Positions 6,146-9,478 of a stretch of DNA of 9,478 nt are shown one piece after another; the stretch's first letter is position 1, and each line of letters opens with the position of its first letter. The translations under genes were made by a program, and so were the position numbers. The stretch is from Candidatus Hydrogenedentota bacterium (GTDB lineage: Bacteria > Hydrogenedentota > Hydrogenedentia > Hydrogenedentales > CAITNO01), in contig JAKLHG010000116.1 of NCBI GenBank assembly GCA_022710255.1, positions 1 through 9,478 of the forward strand. The letters run 5' to 3'. The notes beneath the pieces are model-generated. The model was not told where the DNA came from. It saw nothing but the letters and a program-made list of their open reading frames with translations, and ran no database searches.

Positions 6146-6159
6146 CGGGTTTGAACCCG
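6146..6159. repeat. Palindrome CGGGTT-TG-AACCCG in the divergent intergenic region
   Basis: A 6-bp perfect dyad, preceded by GGCCGGCC (6135-6142), 48 bases before the pectate lyase start. It could be an operator for the secreted pair or a leader hairpin; it also resembles a tRNA T-arm, but no cloverleaf can be built around it. Confidence 0.35.
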
Positions 6160-6206
6160 GCATCGGCATCCTTGTAATCTGTTGAAGTGCTGGAGAAATC
6201 ATCCCT

Positions 6207-7646
6207 GTGCGAAACTATCCGATTATAACGATGGTCCTGATCATCCTGGGCGCCTTTTGTGTCCGCGCGCAGGATCCCGATGGCGATGCCCTGGTGGTGG
6301 AAGCGAAAGACAAGATGCGCCAGGCCGCCGCGTTTTTCCGCGAACGGGTCGCGGTCCAGGGCGGCTATCTCTGGCGATACTCCGCCGACCTAGCCCGGCG
6401 CGAAGGGGAAGGGAAGGCCACGGCGACGCTGGCCTGGGTACAACCACCGGGTACACCCGCTGTGGGGCTCATTTTTCTGGAGGTATATGAGAAAACGGGA
6501 GATTCCTATTATTTGGAAGCTGCCGTTGAAACCGCGCTGGCGCTGGTAAAGGGGCAACTGCAGTCGGGCGGCTGGGACTACCGTATCGAGTTCGACCCCA
6601 AAAAGCGTCAGGGCTATGCTTATCGCAGTGACGCCAGGACGGAAGGACACAACGTCACAACGCTGGATGACGACACTACCCAGGCGACGCTTCGGTGCCT
6701 TATCCGGGTGGACCGGGCGCTCGCGTTTCAGGATGCCGCCATCCATGAAGCCGCTTTGTACGGACTGGAAAGCCTGCTCAAGGCCCAGTATCCCAACGGC
6801 GCCTGGCCCCAGCGGTACAGCGAATTTCCCGACCCGGACAACTATCCCGTCAAGAAAGCCGATTATCCTGAATCCTGGTCGCGCACCTATGAGAAGCACG
6901 ACTATACGGAATACTATACGCTGAACGACAACACCCTTGCCGATACGATTGCCCTTATGTTCCTGGCGGATGAGATTTACCCCGATGACCGTTACCGCGC
7001 ATCCGCGATCAAGGGAGGCGACTTTATTCTTCTGGCGCAGATGCCCGAGCCGCAGCCCGCCTGGGCGCAGCAATATGATTTCGACATGCATCCCGCCTGG
7101 GCGCGCAAGTTCGAGCCGCCCGCCATTACCGGCGGCGAATCCCAGGGCGTATTGCGGCTGTTGCTTGATCTTCATGAACGGACCGGGTACCGCCGCTATC
7201 TTGACAGCGCGGGCCGTGCCCTGGAGTACCTGAAAGCATCGCACCTGCCCGATGGGAACCTGGCCCGGTTCTATGAGTTGAAGACCAACACGCCCTTATA
7301 TTTCACCAAAGCGTATGAACTGACGTACAGCGACGCGGACGTGCCTACCCATTACTCTTTTGTTTCGCAATTTGATCCCGATGCGATTGAACGCGACTAC
7401 CGCGAAGCGCGCGACGGGACACCGGAACCTCCGCCCGACAGCAATCCGGCTCCGTCCGTAACACCGCCATCAGCGGAGCGGGTACAAGAGGTGATAGACG
7501 CCCTGGACGCGCGCGGGGCGTGGGTCGAACGCGGTAAATTGCGGTATCACGGGGAAGAGGATCCGATAGAGGAGGTGGTGGATACCGCGACCTTTATCCG
7601 CCATATGGACCTTTTGGCCTCCTTTATCAAGGAGATGAAGAAGTGA
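6207..7646 (+). CDS. Secreted pectate lyase, polysaccharide lyase family 10
   Basis: A 479-residue protein starting at GTG 6207 (GGAGA about ten bases upstream), with a signal peptide: hydrophobic 6-17 and likely cleavage after VRA (Ala21). The (alpha/alpha) toroid features of PL10 pectate lyases are present: GGWDYRIEF (121-129), TTLDDDTTQATLRCL (151-165), YPNGAWPQRYSEF (195-207), YTLNDNTLADTIALM (237-251), and WARKFEPPAITGGES (298-312) with candidate catalytic basic residues. These enzymes cleave polygalacturonate by beta-elimination, usually with calcium. A proline-rich linker (406-421) leads to a tail of about 55 residues ending in TFIRHMDLLASFIKEMKK, which I recall from other planctomycete-type members, so not unusual. 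The protein is probably periplasmic or extracellular. The lipoprotein gene follows 59 bases downstream, likely in the same transcript. Confidence 0.88.
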   Translation: MRNYPIITMVLIILGAFCVRAQDPDGDALVVEAKDKMRQAAAFFRERVAVQGGYLWRYSADLARREGEGKATATLAWVQPPGTPAVGLIFLEVYEKTGDSYYLEAAVETALALVKGQLQSGGWDYRIEFDPKKRQGYAYRSDARTEGHNVTTLDDDTTQATLRCLIRVDRALAFQDAAIHEAALYGLESLLKAQYPNGAWPQRYSEFPDPDNYPVKKADYPESWSRTYEKHDYTEYYTLNDNTLADTIALMFLADEIYPDDRYRASAIKGGDFILLAQMPEPQPAWAQQYDFDMHPAWARKFEPPAITGGESQGVLRLLLDLHERTGYRRYLDSAGRALEYLKASHLPDGNLARFYELKTNTPLYFTKAYELTYSDADVPTHYSFVSQFDPDAIERDYREARDGTPEPPPDSNPAPSVTPPSAERVQEVIDALDARGAWVERGKLRYHGEEDPIEEVVDTATFIRHMDLLASFIKEMKK

Positions 7647-7705
7647 GGTTTGCGATATGGTTTCAAGTAAGAAGCCGCAAGATAACTACCCTGGAGGATG
7701 CGTAA

Positions 7706-8623
7706 ATGAAAAGAATGTGCCTTCTTATACCCGCCTTGATAGGCTGCATACAGGGCATTGGTGTTACCGAACCTCCGGACCTTGCCTTCAAGGTATCCGG
7801 CGACGGGACCTATTCCTTTGACACGGGCGTGCTTCGAGGCGCGTTGCGAAGCAAAGAACGTTCCGTCGGCCTGCTGTCGCTTGAACATATCCCCTCAGGC
7901 TGCCATCTTGACGGAAACGAGTACGGCATTTTCAGCCACTACCGTGTCTTCACGGCAGGGAAACGATACGGTGTCGGGGCGTGGGACTGGCCTGGTGTTT
8001 CCACGTTAAACCCGGACGGTTCCGTGGAAGTCCGATGGCCGGCTGCGGACGGCAGGCCCTTTACATTGAAGGCCCTGTACCGGTTCTCGGCGCCGGACAC
8101 ACTCGACCTGACCACTTCCGTTACGGCGCAGCAGACGTTAAAATGTTTTGAGTCATTTTTGGCTTCCTATTTCAGCGAATCCTTTCCCGACACCTCCGTG
8201 TGTGCGGGTCCCGACAACGCCCCGGTGTTTCAGACTACGGAGCTGGAGAAGGGGTATTGGCAGGCTTTCCCCTGTAACGCTGGAGCGCCCGCCATCATTC
8301 AGGACGGCCGGTGGGCCATTGAACCCAATCCGGTGGACTGGACGATACGCGACAAGACCCCCTGTCCTCTCGCCCTGCGCCGGGATACCAAGACGGGTGT
8401 CTGCGCCGTCGTGATGGCGCCGCCCGAAGACTGCTTCGCCGTGATGACGCCCTATGCCGGGGAAGGCCACCGTTCCCTGTATTTGTCGCTTTTCGGGAAG
8501 GATATTCAACCGGGCGAGACGGCCTCGGCCCGGGCAAGGCTGGTGGTGCGCCCCTTGAACAAGAATGAAGAGGCCATAGCCCTGTACGCCGCTTACCGGG
8601 AAGAACTGAATCCGCCGCGATAG
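7706..8623 (+). CDS. Putative lipoprotein of unknown function, partner of pectate lyase
   Basis: A 305-residue protein with a clear ribosome binding site (GGAGG, eight bases before ATG). The N-terminus MKRMCLLIPALIGC ends in a lipobox-like LIGC, making Cys14 a likely lipidated residue; plain signal-peptidase cleavage slightly later is possible. The rest is rich in beta-strand patterns, with conserved-looking stretches GIFSHYRVFTAGKRYG, AWDWPGVSTLNPDG, AIIQDGRWAIEPNPVDWTI, MAPPEDCFAVMTPYAGEGH and LYLSLFGKDI. These suggest a beta-sandwich like the carbohydrate-active or mutarotase-like folds. I do not recognise a named family and see no certain catalytic residues. Directly following the pectate lyase, it may bind or process pectin fragments at the cell surface; that is context only. 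Confidence 0.75.
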   Translation: MKRMCLLIPALIGCIQGIGVTEPPDLAFKVSGDGTYSFDTGVLRGALRSKERSVGLLSLEHIPSGCHLDGNEYGIFSHYRVFTAGKRYGVGAWDWPGVSTLNPDGSVEVRWPAADGRPFTLKALYRFSAPDTLDLTTSVTAQQTLKCFESFLASYFSESFPDTSVCAGPDNAPVFQTTELEKGYWQAFPCNAGAPAIIQDGRWAIEPNPVDWTIRDKTPCPLALRRDTKTGVCAVVMAPPEDCFAVMTPYAGEGHRSLYLSLFGKDIQPGETASARARLVVRPLNKNEEAIALYAAYREELNPPR

Positions 8624-8652
8624 AAGAAAATGTTGGCGGACCAATCCCTGAA

Positions 8653-9006
8653 CTATTGGAAACGCGCCAAGGCCTCATCAATGGCCTGCTTGCCCTTGCG
8701 GGCGGCGCGATAGACATCCTCAATCATCCAGCCGTCAATCATAATCCAGCCCGAATACCCGCCTTCCCACAATACCGCGAGCGAGGCCGGGATATCGCAG
8801 TGTCCCTCCCCGCAGGGCAAATGCTTTGAGGTGGGCCCGAACAGGGTCCCGTCCGTATCGGTCAGGTGCACATGGCCGATATGGCCCACGCCCAGTTCGC
8901 GCAGCATGGCCTCCGGCTTTCCGGTACTTCCCGACATGAAACACCACCGCTTTGTCGCCAAGGGTTTCCCGACTTCAAGACATCCAGTGTCTACTATAAA
9001 ATACAT
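8653..9006 (-). pseudogene. Sugar phosphate isomerase/epimerase remnant (C-terminal part only)
   Basis: The 117-codon frame carries the C-terminal third of a xylose-isomerase-like TIM-barrel protein: HIGHVHLTDTDG (42-53, metal-binding region), HLPCGEGHCDIPASLAVLW (62-80), GYSGWIMIDGWMIEDVY (83-99) and a final KGKQAIDEAL helix. Family members are normally about 260-300 residues, so the N-terminal two-thirds is missing. Family-like sequence begins near residue 22 (CFMSGSTGKPEAML). The preceding residues match nothing, and the only ATG lies within a 16-bp tandem repeat with an in-frame stop just upstream. No ribosome binding site is seen. It is best read as a decayed gene. It is convergent with the lipoprotein gene, 29 bases away. 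Confidence 0.7.
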
Positions 9007-9021
9007 CTACTATAAAATACA
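8990..9021. repeat. 16-bp tandem duplication
   Basis: CTACTATAAAATACAT occurs twice in direct succession (8991-9006 and 9007-9022, within one base). It sits exactly at the broken 5' edge of the isomerase remnant and just before the orphan promoter, and may be a scar of a rearrangement or of a lost insertion. Confidence 0.75.
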
Positions 9022-9023
9022 TC

Positions 9024-9052
9024 TTGACATTCAGAACGGAATGGGGTATAAG
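9024..9052 (+). promoter_or_regulatory. Strong sigma70-like promoter with no gene in the window
   Basis: TTGACA (9024-9029) is followed, after the optimal 17 bases, by TATAAG (9047-9052), five of six to consensus. Downstream on the plus strand there is no credible coding sequence; the probable transposase runs antisense. It may belong to a gene displaced by the mobile element, or drive an antisense RNA. Confidence 0.5.
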
Positions 9053-9121
9053 GGAAGTGTAACGCGTACCTTCAGATTTCCTGATGTGGGCGGAAAATTC
9101 GTGACCCCATATGTCGAGTTT

Positions 9122-9478
9122 CTATTCATTCCCAATCAAATGATATCGCAAAATCATATTGGTTCCCGGATAGTTCGTCTGTGTATCGTTGAGTATATCG
9201 AGCAACGATAGAATGGCTGTTTGTGCTCTTTGGGTGGTAAGTGTATGTAAATGAATATGCAGGATGCCCTGTTGCTCATCCGGGTATATGTCGGCAGTCG
9301 CCTTCATTAATTCACAGATAATGGGTCTTGCGTCTTGTTTTCTTGCCAGCATTGAGCGTAACTGCATAGCCATCATGGTTTCTGCACGATAGGCAATGAG
9401 TTTAATGTTAGTGATAAATCGTTTTGTATTCGACGATAATTTCAAAATCCGTTGTTCTTCGGGCAGTTCGGTAATATT
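9122..9478 (-). CDS. C-terminal end of a probable transposase, 5' end outside the window
   Basis: The frame is open from the right window edge to the TAG at 9122-9124, giving 118 visible residues; the TTG at 9445 is an internal Leu, not a start. Segments KRFITNIKLIAYRAET, ILHIHLHTLTTQRAQTAI and a final LNDTQTNYPGTNMILRYHLI match the tail pattern I remember from planctomycete and proteobacterial proteins annotated as transposases (helical YRAET segment, then an FPGT-L-Y ending). The catalytic domain is not visible, so the IS family cannot be named. The stretch is visibly more AT-rich than the rest of the window, which fits a mobile origin. The element end should lie between its stop and about 9053, but no terminal repeat can be fixed without the other end. 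A non-transposase identity is possible. Confidence 0.5.
   Translation of the reverse strand, partial: NITELPEEQRILKLSSNTKRFITNIKLIAYRAETMMAMQLRSMLARKQDARPIICELMKATADIYPDEQQGILHIHLHTLTTQRAQTAILSLLDILNDTQTNYPGTNMILRYHLIGNE

Noticed and set aside
6140..6185. tRNA-like T-arm (GGGTTTGAACCC) with an anticodon-loop-like CTTGTAATC nearby
   Set aside because: The anticodon stem does not pair on either strand, and no acceptor or D-arm can be built, so no tRNA is supported; at most a distant remnant.
6390..7244. Minus-strand open frame of 284 codons inside the pectate lyase gene
   Set aside because: It is antisense to a clearly recognised enzyme gene, with no motif and no ribosome binding site of its own.
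7658..7822. Small plus-strand frame starting between the lyase and lipoprotein genes
   Set aside because: It overlaps the lipoprotein gene in another frame and has no recognisable sequence; the GGAGG site clearly serves the start at 7706.

Overview
The window looks like a GC-rich, anaerobe-compatible bacterium with polysaccharide-degrading, HEAT-repeat and palindrome-rich intergenic content of the kind I associate with the PVC/Hydrogenedentota neighbourhood. That placement is an impression from gene families and repeats, not a demonstrated assignment. There is no rRNA, tRNA or CRISPR array in the window.

Layout, left to right. (1) Positions 2-1681, plus strand: the 3' part of a long HEAT-repeat protein with an apparently inserted non-HEAT domain. 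(2) 1682-2155: a gene-free stretch holding a 26-nt inverted pair and further hairpins. (3) 4877-2156, minus strand: a compact cluster read right to left: a cysteine-free Rrf2-family regulator, a soluble ABC-type ATPase, a HypB/CobW-like GTPase with three cysteine pairs, and a multi-cysteine Fe-S protein. The last three are translationally coupled or nearly so. (4) 4878-5203: a gap filled by a nested palindromic, MITE/REP-like element of about 170 bp with a possible 6-bp target duplication. (5) 6037-5204, minus: a membrane-anchored alpha/beta hydrolase with its own promoter-like sequence. (6) 6207-8623, plus: a secreted family-10 pectate lyase followed by a putative lipoprotein of unknown function. 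(7) 8653-9006, minus: the C-terminal remnant of a sugar phosphate isomerase/epimerase, beside a 16-bp tandem duplication and a strong orphan promoter. (8) 9122-9478, minus: the AT-rich C-terminal end of a probable transposase that runs off the window.

The most interesting unit is the Rrf2-ABC ATPase-GTPase-Fe-S protein operon. No permease, substrate-binding protein or metabolic enzyme accompanies it. The combination (a SufC-like soluble ABC ATPase, a metallochaperone-type GTPase, an Fe-S protein, and a regulator family often tied to Fe-S, NO or cysteine status) suggests assembly or reactivation of a metal centre. The client enzyme is not in this window and the function is inferred. The pectate lyase and lipoprotein probably form a small pectin-related pair. 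The right end looks decayed and disturbed by mobile DNA.
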